Of a DNA stretch of 64,000 nucleotides, positions 1 to 8,407 are shown piece after piece (position 1 is the first letter of the stretch; each line of letters begins with the position of its first letter). Source of the DNA: Deltaproteobacteria bacterium. Its GTDB lineage: Bacteria > Desulfobacterota > GWC2-55-46 > JADFVP01. The notes below the pieces were generated by a model. That model did not search any database and had not been told where the DNA came from. It saw nothing but the letters and a program-made list of their open reading frames with translations. Position numbers and translations under genes: made by a program. Location of the stretch: NCBI GenBank assembly GCA_029262515.1, contig JAJCZH010000026.1:37008-101007 (forward strand), in the 5' to 3' direction.

Positions 1-642
1 CTTACCCTCAATCTTAACGGTATCCTTCGGTATCATCGTTATATCCGCGCTCCGGTACTTGAGACCGGCGGCATCGAGAGCATCTTTAACCTTATGGAAC
101 TCGGTCGGTTCTGTGGCGACTTCGTAAACGGAATCTTCGTTATTAGTCTCCACATCGTCGGCGCCGGCCTCTATGGCCGCATCCATCAGCGCCTCTTCTT
201 CAATAGAGTCTATATCAAAGAGAAAGTAACCCTTCTTCTCGAACATCCAGGCCACGGAGTTGCTGGTACCGAGAGAGCCTCCATACTTGGTAAAAGCGTG
301 GCGAACATCGGAGGCCGTACGATTTTTGTTATCAGTCATGTACTCGACTATTACCGCAACGCCGCCGGGGCCGTACCCCTCGTATACTCCCTCTTCATAA
401 GAGACGCCCTCCAGTTCGCCGGCGCCCTTCTTTATCGCGCGCTCGATATTGTCTGCCGGAAGGTTTTCGCTCTTAGCCTTGTCTACAGCCGTTCTGAGGC
501 GCGGGTTACCGCCGACATCACTACCGCCCATCTTGGCGGCAATCATTATCTCTTTAACAAGCTTTGTAAATACTCTGCCTCTTTTGGCATCCGTACGCGC
601 TTTCTTATGCTTTATATTGGCCCATTTGGAGTGTCCCGCCAT
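1..642 (-). CDS. yebC: YebC/PmpR family transcriptional regulator (3' end cut by window)
   Basis: The minus-strand reading begins [14 protein letters not shown], the hallmark N-terminus of the YebC/PmpR/TACO1 family. It continues with family blocks such as [22 protein letters not shown] and [14 protein letters not shown]. About 214 codons are present; family members are usually about 240-250 residues, so the C-terminal tail lies beyond the left edge. Family members are DNA-binding regulators and, in more recent work, translation factors that relieve ribosome stalling at proline stretches. The start is the only ATG giving the canonical N-terminus. It stands apart from ntrX, with about 210 bases between them. 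Confidence 0.95.
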   Translation of the reverse strand, partial: MAGHSKWANIKHKKARTDAKRGRVFTKLVKEIMIAAKMGGSDVGGNPRLRTAVDKAKSENLPADNIERAIKKGAGELEGVSYEEGVYEGYGPGGVAVIVEYMTDNKNRTASDVRHAFTKYGGSLGTSNSVAWMFEKKGYFLFDIDSIEEEALMDAAIEAGADDVETNNEDSVYEVATEPTEFHKVKDALDAAGLKYRSADITMIPKDTVKIEGK

Positions 643-851
643 GTAATAGAATCTCCCCGATAAAATTTATTTCAATAATATGGAATGGTTTTACGTGTAG
701 CAAGCCGTGTCGGTACGCCTGCATATTTAAAGAAAATAACATAAACAAGCGAAATTTTCAATTTTCATCTTTTTATAAAGGACAAGTATATTAATTAGAT
801 GGAAGCTAGGCAAGAGAGCCGCGGAGGCATGGAATAGATCGAGCGATACTA

Positions 852-2204
852 CTAATCGTGTTCAATGCCGTAGCTGCGGATCTTCCTATAGAGGTGGCTC
901 CGCTCTATGCCTATCGCTTGAGCCGTCTTGGAGATATTGCCGTTGAACTCTTTAAGTTTCATGATGATAAAATCTCTTTCAAAGTCGTTACGGGCCTCCT
1001 TGAGCTGCGCGGTGGCATACGGCGAAGACTTTTCCAAAGACTCCGTACCCTTAATATAAGCAGGCAGATCAACAGGGGTAATCTCGGTCGAAGGAACCAT
1101 AATTACGAGCCGCTCTATCAGGTTCCGGAGCTCGCGTACGTTACCGGGCCAGCTGTATTTTAAAAGATAAACGAGAGCATCGTCCGTAATGACCGGGGCC
1201 TCCTTTGCGCTTCGTATAGCGAACTCTGCAATATAATGTTCTATGAAAAGCCCGATATCGTCAACACGATCCCTTAAGGGCGGCATATGGAAAGGTATTA
1301 CGTTTAAGCGGTAATAGAGGTCCTCACGGAAGTTGCCGCTCTTGATCTCATCCTTCAAATTCTTATTAGTCGCGGCAATAACGCGTACGTCAACCTGTAT
1401 CGGCTCTGTGCCGCCGACACGCGTAAAACTCTGCTCTTGCAGTATTCTCAGCACCTTTGCCTGCGTCTTGAGGCTCATATCCGCGATCTCATCGAGAAAG
1501 ATCGTTCCCCCGTCCGCGATATCGAACTTACCGAGCTTCATGGAGATCGCCGAGGTGAATGCGCCCTTTTCATGGCCGAAGAGCTCGCTCTCTATAAGCT
1601 CTTCGGGGATTGCGGCGCAGTTAACCTCTACAAAGGGCTTTGGCGCACGTTCCGAATAAAGGTGAAGGTTTCTGGCAATAAACTCCTTACCCGTACCGTT
1701 CTCCCCTGTAATCATTATCCATGAGTTGGTCGGGGCCGCCCGTTTGATATCCTCTTTAATAGCGTTTATAATCTCGCTCTTGCCTATTATATTGAACTTC
1801 TTCAGTTCGCGCGACCTCAGTTCCTGGTTCTCACTTGAAAGCCTGTGCTGCTCAAGGGCGTGCTCTACCGTAAGAATAACCTTATCTAGAGAGAGCGGTT
1901 TCTCTATAAAGTCGTACGCGCCGAGTTTCGTCGTCTTTACGGCCGTCTCTATGTTGGCATGGCCTGAGATCATGATGACGGGCAGGTCCGGGTAAGACTC
2001 TTTTATCTCTCTTAACGCTTCGACACCGTCTTTACCCGGCATCCAGATGTCTAACAGCACGAGGTCGGGCCTCTTTTTCGCAAGCCTCCTCAAGGCATCT
2101 TCGGCAGTGGCAGCGAGGTGAACGGTATAACCTTCGTCTCTTAGTACCCCGGCAAGCGCCTCTCTTATTCTCTTTTCATCATCGACAACCAGTATGGTCT
2201 TCAT
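852..2204 (-). CDS. ntrX: NtrX-type sigma-54 response regulator with a variant GAFTSA loop
   Basis: This 450-residue protein has a receiver domain (residues 1-120; acidic pocket D8/D9, phospho-acceptor D52, conserved K102), an AAA+ sigma-54 interaction domain (about 138-370) and a Fis-type helix-turn-helix at the C-terminus (NISKTAQAIGIERS). Walker A reads GENGTGKE. The sigma-54 contact loop reads GAFTSA (214-219) rather than the usual GAFTGA, while PilR in this same window keeps GAFTGA. The start overlaps the end of the NtrY-like kinase by 4 bases, so the two form one operon and very likely a cognate pair. NtrYX systems sense nitrogen or redox state; the stimulus here is unknown. Confidence 0.9.
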   Translation of the reverse strand: MKTILVVDDEKRIREALAGVLRDEGYTVHLAATAEDALRRLAKKRPDLVLLDIWMPGKDGVEALREIKESYPDLPVIMISGHANIETAVKTTKLGAYDFIEKPLSLDKVILTVEHALEQHRLSSENQELRSRELKKFNIIGKSEIINAIKEDIKRAAPTNSWIMITGENGTGKEFIARNLHLYSERAPKPFVEVNCAAIPEELIESELFGHEKGAFTSAISMKLGKFDIADGGTIFLDEIADMSLKTQAKVLRILQEQSFTRVGGTEPIQVDVRVIAATNKNLKDEIKSGNFREDLYYRLNVIPFHMPPLRDRVDDIGLFIEHYIAEFAIRSAKEAPVITDDALVYLLKYSWPGNVRELRNLIERLVIMVPSTEITPVDLPAYIKGTESLEKSSPYATAQLKEARNDFERDFIIMKLKEFNGNISKTAQAIGIERSHLYRKIRSYGIEHD

Positions 2205-4426
2205 ATACTTACCGTCTTTATCGGAAGCTCAATTATAAAACGGGTCCCGGCCGGAGAGTTCTTTTTAACCCGGATATATCCATTGTGGTCTGAAATAATA
2301 TTACTAACTATCGCAAGGCCGAGCCCTGTGCCGCTCCGCTTTGTTGAAAAGTAAGGCTCAAAGAGGCGCTCTTTGTCTGCCGTCTCTATACCGACACCGT
2401 TATCAGCCACCTCTAGTTTTGCCACATCTAACTCCTTAACATACCCTGTAACCACTCGGATAATACCACCTGTGGATATAGATGCCACAGAATTATCTAT
2501 CAGGTTTATCAACACCCTCTTAATCTGATCCCTGTCCATATCAAAAACAGGCAAGCCATTATCGACTTTGAACTCAAAAAGAATCTCCTTATGAGCCGAC
2601 TTATAAAAAGCGACCGTCTCCTCTACTATCTCGTTCAGATCGTTCGGCTCCGGGTTGGAGGCAGGCATTCTGGCAAAACTCGAAAACTCGTTTACCAGAA
2701 CTTTCAGCTCATCAACCTGCGTGATGATCGTATTGGTGCAGTCGTCGAAGACGTTGGGGCTGTCGTTAAATTTTTCAGAGTACTTCTTCCTCAACCGCTG
2801 CGCCGAGAGCTTGATAGGAGTCAGCGGGTTTTTGATTTCATGAGCAATTCTTCTTGCAACCTCCTTCCACGCAAACATCCTCTGTGTCTTCAGAAGGTGA
2901 GTAAGGTCATCGAGCACGGCCACCATGCCGATATAACTGCCCTTCTCATCTCTAAGCGCGTTGAGGTTTACCAGCACGGTAACAGAAGTGCCCTGCACAT
3001 CAACCTTCATCTGCTTCTCAAGGGTTTCGCCCCCAATCTGGCTCATCTCGCGAATCATGTCCCTGAAGACCTCTCTGTCCTCCGGCCTCAACACATCCTT
3101 GTAGCTACGCTCTATAGAGCTCTTGGCGTCGGTACCGAGTATGTCGGCGGCAACCCTATTGAGCGCCGTAATGTTACCGATCTTGTCGATAGAGATAACT
3201 CCGGCAGAGACGTTACCGAGCACGATCTCGATGTAGCGCCTCCTCTGTTCGAGCTCCATGTTGGTCTGCCTGAGATCGAGGTTCGCCTCCTCCAGGCGCG
3301 ACTTGCTCGCCTTGAGGTCTTCGGTCATACGGTTAAAAGACTTCACCAGCAGGCCTATTTCGTCGTTCGACTCTCCTTCGATCTTATAATCGAGATTGCC
3401 GCTCGCAACGGCGTGCGTACCTTCCGCCAGTTCGTATATAGGCACCGTCAACCCCTTTGCCAGATACCTGCCGACCCAGATAGCAAAGAAAAGAATGAGC
3501 AGAGTAATGATCAGGAGTATCGTGAAGTAAGAGGCCTTGACCGGGTTCCTGAGAAGCTTTAGCTGCTTGTAACCCTCAAAGGCCGTACTGATCTCCTTCA
3601 TCTTGTCTATAAGGCTTCTCGGCACGTAATGGCTGACGACAACAGCGCCGGAGATTATTTCGGTATCCGAAATAACACGTACGGGGTAAACCCCGCGCAC
3701 AACGTCTCCAACGCCCAAGGTCTGCACGAAACTCGACGCCTCGCCTCCGAGCGCCTTCTCTACATGGACATAATCGATATCTGGCACCATATTCTTATTG
3801 ACAGACGTTGAGATCGAGTACGTTATCTTCTCTCCTTGGGGAGAGTATATCTCTATGGTCGAGTAGTCGTTCTCCTCCAACCTCACATTGACAAAGTTTT
3901 TAAGCTCCTCTCCCGTTTCCATCAACTCTCTTCTCGCCAGGGTAAACGAGAGGGTGCGCGCGCCGGACATTACCCTGTCGGTCATATCCTGGTAGTAGCT
4001 CTGCGCTAGTTCGAGCGACTCGGAGAGCGAATCCTCTATCTTTATCGCAAACCAGCCGTCGATACTCTTGTTGATAAAACCTATGACAACGAAGAACAGA
4101 ATAAAGGTAGGTATGATCGTGAGCCCGATAAAGGAGAAAATGAGTTTGGTCATCAGCTTCGAGCCCATGACCTTGCTTCTACGCTCAAAAAAGAGTTTGA
4201 CGGTGTTTCTCAGAACCAGAAAAATCAACAGCGTCAACAGAATAATATTTATGTTGATAAGTCCGAGAAGCAGTATATTGGTGGGGATAGGAATATCGGG
4301 ACTGATTATCGAGAGGTTCGACTCCAGATAAGTCAGCAAAATGATGGCAGGAACGATTATCAGGATTATTACAAACTCCCGACGCCTTCTTTTATGCTCT
4401 GTGTCTGGTAATTTAGTGCCGCTCAT
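2201..4426 (-). CDS. ntrY: NtrY-like membrane sensor histidine kinase
   Basis: At 741 residues this has the NtrY architecture. Three or four N-terminal membrane segments (about 18-110) are followed by an extracytoplasmic sensor region, another membrane segment near 300-320, and a HAMP domain (FNRMTEDLKASKSRLEEAN). Next come a PAS domain (about 395-500), a HisKA phospho-acceptor box (RRIAHEIKNPLTPIK) and a HATPase domain with N (NLIDNSVAS), G1 (DNGVGI) and G2 (GTGLGLAI) boxes. It is a membrane kinase predicted to phosphorylate NtrX, with which it overlaps by 4 bases. Only 3 bases separate it from the upstream DUF4390 gene, so all three are probably co-transcribed. Confidence 0.92.
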   Translation of the reverse strand: MSGTKLPDTEHKRRRREFVIILIIVPAIILLTYLESNLSIISPDIPIPTNILLLGLININIILLTLLIFLVLRNTVKLFFERRSKVMGSKLMTKLIFSFIGLTIIPTFILFFVVIGFINKSIDGWFAIKIEDSLSESLELAQSYYQDMTDRVMSGARTLSFTLARRELMETGEELKNFVNVRLEENDYSTIEIYSPQGEKITYSISTSVNKNMVPDIDYVHVEKALGGEASSFVQTLGVGDVVRGVYPVRVISDTEIISGAVVVSHYVPRSLIDKMKEISTAFEGYKQLKLLRNPVKASYFTILLIITLLILFFAIWVGRYLAKGLTVPIYELAEGTHAVASGNLDYKIEGESNDEIGLLVKSFNRMTEDLKASKSRLEEANLDLRQTNMELEQRRRYIEIVLGNVSAGVISIDKIGNITALNRVAADILGTDAKSSIERSYKDVLRPEDREVFRDMIREMSQIGGETLEKQMKVDVQGTSVTVLVNLNALRDEKGSYIGMVAVLDDLTHLLKTQRMFAWKEVARRIAHEIKNPLTPIKLSAQRLRKKYSEKFNDSPNVFDDCTNTIITQVDELKVLVNEFSSFARMPASNPEPNDLNEIVEETVAFYKSAHKEILFEFKVDNGLPVFDMDRDQIKRVLINLIDNSVASISTGGIIRVVTGYVKELDVAKLEVADNGVGIETADKERLFEPYFSTKRSGTGLGLAIVSNIISDHNGYIRVKKNSPAGTRFIIELPIKTVSI

Positions 4427-4429
4427 ACT

Positions 4430-4987
4430 CTATCGATAGGTAAAGCTGTGATAGTACCAGTCGGTCTCGAAGTCCCATAATTTAACGAAGAAGAGAAGGT
4501 AGTCGAGTGAAAAGGGAAGCTTTACCGTACTCAGCTCGGCTTTTACTCTAAAGTCGTACTTGACTCCACTCTTCATTGGAGCGGTGACTCGGAGCGCAAC
4601 CGAGTCGACAACGGACATCAGCAGCTTCATCTCCTCTAAGTCAGCCGTCCTGAGCACTTCACCACCACGCTCATCAAGTTTAACGGTGTACTCCTGCTTT
4701 AGGGTATCGTACTTTACCGTATGCATGAAGACCCGGTCCGCAAAGCGCTCGTCGAACCAGAAGAGGCCGTGAGAGAGATTGACCTCAGCACGAAAGGTAA
4801 AAGAGGTCGGCACGCCGCTATTAATCGCCTCATCTATCTGAGGCGTAAATGCGTTTTTAACTACGAAAGAGGTCTTGACTCCGTCTTCGAAGTTAACATC
4901 GAGAGAATCGATCTCCGCTGTTGCCGAAAATGCGGCTACAGGAAGAAGAAGCGTAAATAATATGGTATATATTAAGGACCGGATCAA
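4430..4987 (-). CDS. DUF4390 domain protein, secreted, upstream of ntrYX
   Basis: This is a 185-residue protein with an N-terminal signal peptide (hydrophobic residues 4-20, cleavage likely after AFSA). The rest is beta-rich and matches the DUF4390 pattern, with blocks such as FWFDERFADR and a C-terminal LPFSLDYLLFFVKLWDFETDWY. No catalytic residues are evident. DUF4390 proteins often precede ntrY/ntrX, so a periplasmic accessory or sensing role for the kinase is a reasonable inference, not shown. It is the first gene of the ntrYX transcription unit. Function is otherwise unknown. Confidence 0.8.
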   Translation of the reverse strand: MIRSLIYTILFTLLLPVAAFSATAEIDSLDVNFEDGVKTSFVVKNAFTPQIDEAINSGVPTSFTFRAEVNLSHGLFWFDERFADRVFMHTVKYDTLKQEYTVKLDERGGEVLRTADLEEMKLLMSVVDSVALRVTAPMKSGVKYDFRVKAELSTVKLPFSLDYLLFFVKLWDFETDWYYHSFTYR

Positions 4988-5221
4988 TTCTGCCTCGCCG
5001 GAATTAACGGAGTGTACTAAAGGTATCTGGTAAAAGGTACGGAAATATCACAAAACTCATTCAACTAAACAGTAAGAACAACGTAAAAGCATTAAGTACT
5101 ATACTATAGGAATATAACCAATCCGGAAGCAAAAAGCAAGGCATGCCATAGTATGAGCCGCTGGTTGCGGACCATATTGGAGTATAGGGCTATTGATAGA
5201 AAAGAAAATTAATTATATGGG

Positions 5222-6247
5222 TTACTTATCGTGACAGGTTCTGCATACTGCGCTACCGGAGTTACCGCCCACGCGGCGAAGAAAGTTGCCGTCCGTACAC
5301 TCCTCGCCGCTCGGCCCCCCGCTATTGCACCACTCTAGATTAAAGAGGCCGGTGTTCCAGTCAGCTTCAACCTCGTCCCAGCTGAGATTTCTAAAGTGCG
5401 GGTCATGGCATGAAGTACACTCTACCTTTCCGTCACGAAGCAGATCGGCAATAGTAGCGGTATCGGAAATAAACCCGTTGACAGCCCAGCGGTTCTGAGA
5501 CATGTTATTGAGCAGTGCCGGATCACCTGAGCCGCTCAACTCACTAACGAGATCGATAGATGCGATAACAGTGTTGGGCGGTCTTAACCCGTTATCAGTA
5601 AGACCTTCATTATAAAGTATCGACACCGGGTGGTCATTAGTGAGGTCGGTGCCGACCGAGAGCCTGTCTGCCGGGTTCTCGGGGCCGGGACCGTACATAA
5701 AGAGGGTATGACATAAGAAACACGTTCCGGTCTCGGAAGTATCGAAATGGTCCGACTGAACAGAGCCAAATCCAAATATCGGCATTCTGAAAGCCCAGTT
5801 ACGGTCCTGCCCGCCAGCTACTATTCCATCTTTACCCGGTGTGTTAACTATAGTATCCCACGTAGTGATTCCGTCATGGCACGACAGGCATGCAAGTGAA
5901 GTTGAGCCAATATCCGTACTATTTACCGTAGTACCACTTGATGTGGTTCCATAAGCGGTAAAAGCGGTGAGCGCCTGAGAACCTCTGTTCCAAAGAGGCC
6001 GGATGGGATTTACGCCGGCACCTCTATTCGCGAAGTGCGGAGTATGACAAAAGATACAGGCCTCGGTAGTTATATTCGGATCAACAGTAATAAGCCGCCC
6101 ATAGTTGCCCATATTATGGCGCGATGACATGATACCGCTTGCAGCGATTCCTGACGGATAGTCATCTACCGTAGTTGCACCGGCATACGGTACTGATACA
6201 GATACCGAAAGAGATATAAAAAGTATCATAAGTACTCTTACAATCAT
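5222..6247 (-). CDS. Pentahaem c-type cytochrome, copy A
   Basis: This 341-residue exported protein has a signal peptide (residues 1-25, ending near YAGA) and five CXXCH haem motifs: CIFCH, CLSCH, CFLCH, CTSCH and CRTCH. The last lies only two residues from the C-terminus. It is paralogous along its whole length to the next gene upstream (6732-7727): both share the start of the mature protein (SSRHN), the NDHPVS segment and the haem spacing. A periplasmic or outer-surface electron-transfer role is likely; the partner is unknown. It has its own sigma-70-like promoter and an attenuator-like leader. A Shine-Dalgarno-like GGAATAGG lies upstream of the ATG within the conserved leader. Confidence 0.9.
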   Translation of the reverse strand: MIVRVLMILFISLSVSVSVPYAGATTVDDYPSGIAASGIMSSRHNMGNYGRLITVDPNITTEACIFCHTPHFANRGAGVNPIRPLWNRGSQALTAFTAYGTTSSGTTVNSTDIGSTSLACLSCHDGITTWDTIVNTPGKDGIVAGGQDRNWAFRMPIFGFGSVQSDHFDTSETGTCFLCHTLFMYGPGPENPADRLSVGTDLTNDHPVSILYNEGLTDNGLRPPNTVIASIDLVSELSGSGDPALLNNMSQNRWAVNGFISDTATIADLLRDGKVECTSCHDPHFRNLSWDEVEADWNTGLFNLEWCNSGGPSGEECTDGNFLRRVGGNSGSAVCRTCHDK

Positions 6248-6374
6248 AAAATCGGCCTATTCCGGTCACCGGCCATGAGAGACCCGGGATTTATGCAAAA
6301 AAAAAGCCAGCAATACATCCAAAAAGGAGTACTGAGGCGCTCATTACCAATAAGTAACAGCCCACCGTGAGCCG
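6248..6374 (-). promoter_or_regulatory. Conserved attenuator-like leader of cytochrome copy A
   Basis: About 125 bases between promoter and start codon are nearly the same as the leader of cytochrome copy B (7728-7854). In RNA order it holds a 6-bp hairpin with loop ACGGU (about 6357-6373), a variable middle, a terminator-like hairpin with a nine-U tract, and a GGCCGG...CCGG hairpin ending at the ribosome-binding region. The first hairpin keeps pairing between copies through a C-to-U change opposite G. It looks like a riboregulator of the cytochrome, but I could not match it to a known riboswitch class. Recent duplication could also explain the similarity. Confidence 0.6.
6297..6338 (-). terminator. 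Intrinsic terminator inside the leader of cytochrome copy A
   Basis: On the minus strand GCC.CAG.UAC..CC pairs with GG..GUA.UUG..GGC around a U-rich loop (6306-6338) and is followed directly by nine U (6297-6305). Its position between promoter and start codon points to premature termination as a control step. Confidence 0.7.
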
Positions 6375-6394
6375 AAACAACAAACATGATATAA

Positions 6395-6423
6395 ACTATA
6401 CAATAAATTTACTTAATAGTCAA
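6395..6423 (-). promoter_or_regulatory. Sigma-70-like promoter of cytochrome copy A
   Basis: Minus-strand TTGACT (6418-6423) and TATAGT (6395-6400) are separated by exactly 17 bases. Transcription would begin near 6388, just before the conserved leader. The copy B promoter sits at the equivalent place. Confidence 0.75.
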
Positions 6424-6731
6424 ACTATTATATCATCTACCAGCACTGTAAATATGTAGAAAAGGTATAAAAATCAAAGAAAATATGCAATATCACATCA
6501 GAACATGTTATAGCATTGCAGTAAGTAGCATTATGGAATCAATGTATCATGATACATCAGATTGACAAATTGAAGTGTTTGCTTACCACGCATCCAATAG
6601 AACAAAACCTGGCGAGCACCGTAACTGGCCAAGATATATATTAGTATAATTTGGTCGTGCCTGTATTTCGCTTGCAGCGAACCATATGGCAGATAGAGTA
6701 GATTAATAAAGATAAAAGGAGGTTGTACAGG

Positions 6732-7727
6732 TTATTTTTCGTGACAGGTTCGGCATATGCCGCTTGCCGAGTTGCCTCCAATTCGTCTCAGGAAGAGACC
6801 ATCGGAACAATCTTCCAAGTCACTACACCAACCTACTCCACTTGTCGGGGGTGGTATAATATAAGTCGAGTCGGCCTCGTCCCAGCTCTTGTTGCTAAAA
6901 TGCGGATCGTGACACGAGGTACACTCTACCCTGTCGTTGCGTAAAAGATCTGCTACGGTGGCAGTATCGGATATAAATCCTTTTACAGCCCATCGGTTCT
7001 GCGAAAGATTATACAGCAGCGCCGGATCACCTGAGCTGCTCAACTCACTAACGAGATCGATAGATGAGATAACTGTGCTGGCCGGTCTTAACCCGGCGTC
7101 AGGAAGAGCTTCGTTGTAGAGTACAGAGACCGGGTGATCGTTCGACAGATCGGTTCCTATATTCATACTTGATATGTAATCAAGACTATAAGTCGTAGCC
7201 GCATTATGACACAACGAACAGATTTGGGAAGGACCGGTATGAAAAGCATCAAGGGTGACAACATCCATATTCGGATAGATGGCGCCGAACGGCATATTAA
7301 AACCCCAGCCCCTGTCCGCTCCGCCCTGAGTTATTCCGCCCTTACCCGGAGTATTTACAATGTCGTCGAAGGTTGTCACGCCATCATGACAGGAGAGACA
7401 AGCGAGTGACGGACCGGCGACAGTGCTTACATTACTGCCGCTGATAGTCGACCCATAAGCGGTAAATGTGCTACCGGGTGTGCCCCTGTTCCATAAAGGG
7501 CCTTCTGATGTGCTCGAATGATGAGGCGTATGACAGAAAATACAGATTTCGGTAGTTGAACCGGTTCTTATAACCCTGCCGAACGCACCGAGGTTGTGAC
7601 GGGAAGAGACTATACCGCTTGCAGCGAGTCCTGTAGGGTAGTCATCTACCGTCAACGCATCGGCATCCTGTGCTGAGACAGTTACCGAAACAGATATAAA
7701 AAGTATTATAAGTACTCTTCCAATCAC
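6732..7727 (-). CDS. Pentahaem c-type cytochrome, copy B
   Basis: This 331-residue paralogue of the 5222-6247 product also carries five CXXCH motifs (CIFCH, CLSCH, CSLCH, CTSCH, CRTCH) and ends CRTCHEK. The N-terminal signal peptide is hydrophobic to about residue 24. The start codon is GTG, giving MIGRVLII, aligned with the ATG of copy A. Similarity is highest at the two ends and lower around haem 3, where spacing differs. The pair probably arose by tandem duplication that included the regulatory leader. Role: periplasmic or extracellular electron carrier, inferred from haem content only. Confidence 0.9.
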   Translation of the reverse strand: MIGRVLIILFISVSVTVSAQDADALTVDDYPTGLAASGIVSSRHNLGAFGRVIRTGSTTEICIFCHTPHHSSTSEGPLWNRGTPGSTFTAYGSTISGSNVSTVAGPSLACLSCHDGVTTFDDIVNTPGKGGITQGGADRGWGFNMPFGAIYPNMDVVTLDAFHTGPSQICSLCHNAATTYSLDYISSMNIGTDLSNDHPVSVLYNEALPDAGLRPASTVISSIDLVSELSSSGDPALLYNLSQNRWAVKGFISDTATVADLLRNDRVECTSCHDPHFSNKSWDEADSTYIIPPPTSGVGWCSDLEDCSDGLFLRRIGGNSASGICRTCHEK

Positions 7728-7854
7728 AGAATCGGCCTACTCCGGTTGCCGGCCATGAGAGAACCGGGATTTATGCAAAAAAAAAGCCAGCAATACACCC
7801 TAAAAGGAGTACTGAGGCATTCGTTGCCGGTAAGTGACGGCCCACCGTGAGCCG
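7728..7854 (-). promoter_or_regulatory. Conserved attenuator-like leader of cytochrome copy B
   Basis: This is the second copy of the leader at 6248-6374, in the same order: 5' hairpin CGGCUC-ACGGU-GGGCCG, variable middle, terminator-like hairpin with nine U, then a GC-rich hairpin ending in GGAGUAGG before the GTG. Here the left arm of the terminator (UACUCC) is also fully complementary to GGAGUA at the ribosome-binding region, which suggests a second mutually exclusive fold. In copy A this alternative pairing has one C-A mismatch. Confidence 0.6.
7777..7818 (-). terminator. Intrinsic terminator inside the leader of cytochrome copy B
   Basis: The hairpin at 7786-7818 (minus strand) has GCC/GGC at its base, CAG/UUG and UAC/GUA in the stem and UCC/GGG at the top, followed by nine U (7777-7785). 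The top of the stem differs from copy A yet still pairs. Confidence 0.7.
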
Positions 7855-7875
7855 GTACAAACGTCTACTTATATT

Positions 7876-7904
7876 ATTATACAGTAAAGCCGAGCAACCG
7901 TCAA
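7876..7904 (-). promoter_or_regulatory. Sigma-70-like promoter of cytochrome copy B
   Basis: Minus-strand TTGACG (7899-7904) and a perfect TATAAT (7876-7881) are 17 bases apart. The predicted start lies near 7869, so the leader is transcribed and begins about ten bases before the conserved hairpin. Confidence 0.8.
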
Positions 7905-8045
7905 GGTTTACTTCAAGTATCATTGTCGCTATTCGGCTCGCTGTCTGAGAAAAAAACTATTAAAATCAGGCTATTATGTGACTAGAGGGGGCGGGATGTG
8001 AGTGCGCAGGAACCGAGGATGCTATAGCATCAGTGTGCTCGAAAA

Positions 8046-8384
8046 TCAGCTGATATGCGTCTTTTTATCCCACATACGCATTAAACTGTTTTTAATAAGC
8101 TCCTTACGTACCCTCTTCCTGAACTCCTCTTCATCCACTTTAAACTTAAAAGCCTTTTTTCCGTTGATAAAGATAGTCGGAATATCGTCTTTATACCGCC
8201 TGAAAAGGTCATCATCCTTTCTTATATCTACTTCTTTAAAGCTGAAAGGGACATCCTCATTGACTCTGGTAATTATCTCGCACGCATCAGTGCAGGTCTC
8301 GCAAACACTGTTGCTTGCTATGCTCGAGTGAGTGCAGCATGAGCAATCTTTATTTGTGTAGACTTCAACCAGCAGATCTGACAT
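8046..8384 (-). CDS. Glutaredoxin-like thioredoxin-fold protein with extra cysteines
   Basis: This 112-residue cytoplasmic protein begins like a glutaredoxin/DUF836 protein (LLVEVYTNKDCSCC) and has the cis-proline block DIPTIFINGKKAF near residue 70. The active-site region is unusual: cysteines 14, 16, 17, 28, 31 and 35 form CSCC followed by CETC and DAC, instead of a single CXXC. It lies 23 bases downstream of ccdA and is the last gene of the cytochrome c maturation operon, so a role in thiol supply or metal handling during haem attachment is plausible. No close characterised relative is recognised. Confidence 0.7.
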   Translation of the reverse strand: MSDLLVEVYTNKDCSCCTHSSIASNSVCETCTDACEIITRVNEDVPFSFKEVDIRKDDDLFRRYKDDIPTIFINGKKAFKFKVDEEEFRKRVRKELIKNSLMRMWDKKTHIS

Positions 8385-8407
8385 AGCTCTTTACCAATCA
8401 TCAAATA

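Noticed and set aside
94..663. A 189-codon plus-strand ORF near the left edge
   Set aside because: It is antisense to yebC, whose minus-strand product is unmistakable.
6248..7854. Reading the twin cytochrome leaders as c-di-GMP-I (GEMM) riboswitches
   Set aside because: GEMM elements are common before multihaem cytochromes, but the leader lacks the conserved core (GCAAAGCC-type and AAACC segments) and its folded order differs. I kept it as an unassigned leader.
8018..8031. Palindrome GATGCTATAGCATC after the glutaredoxin-like gene
   Set aside because: A perfect 14-base palindrome, but without a T tract or clear role; it may be a weak hairpin.
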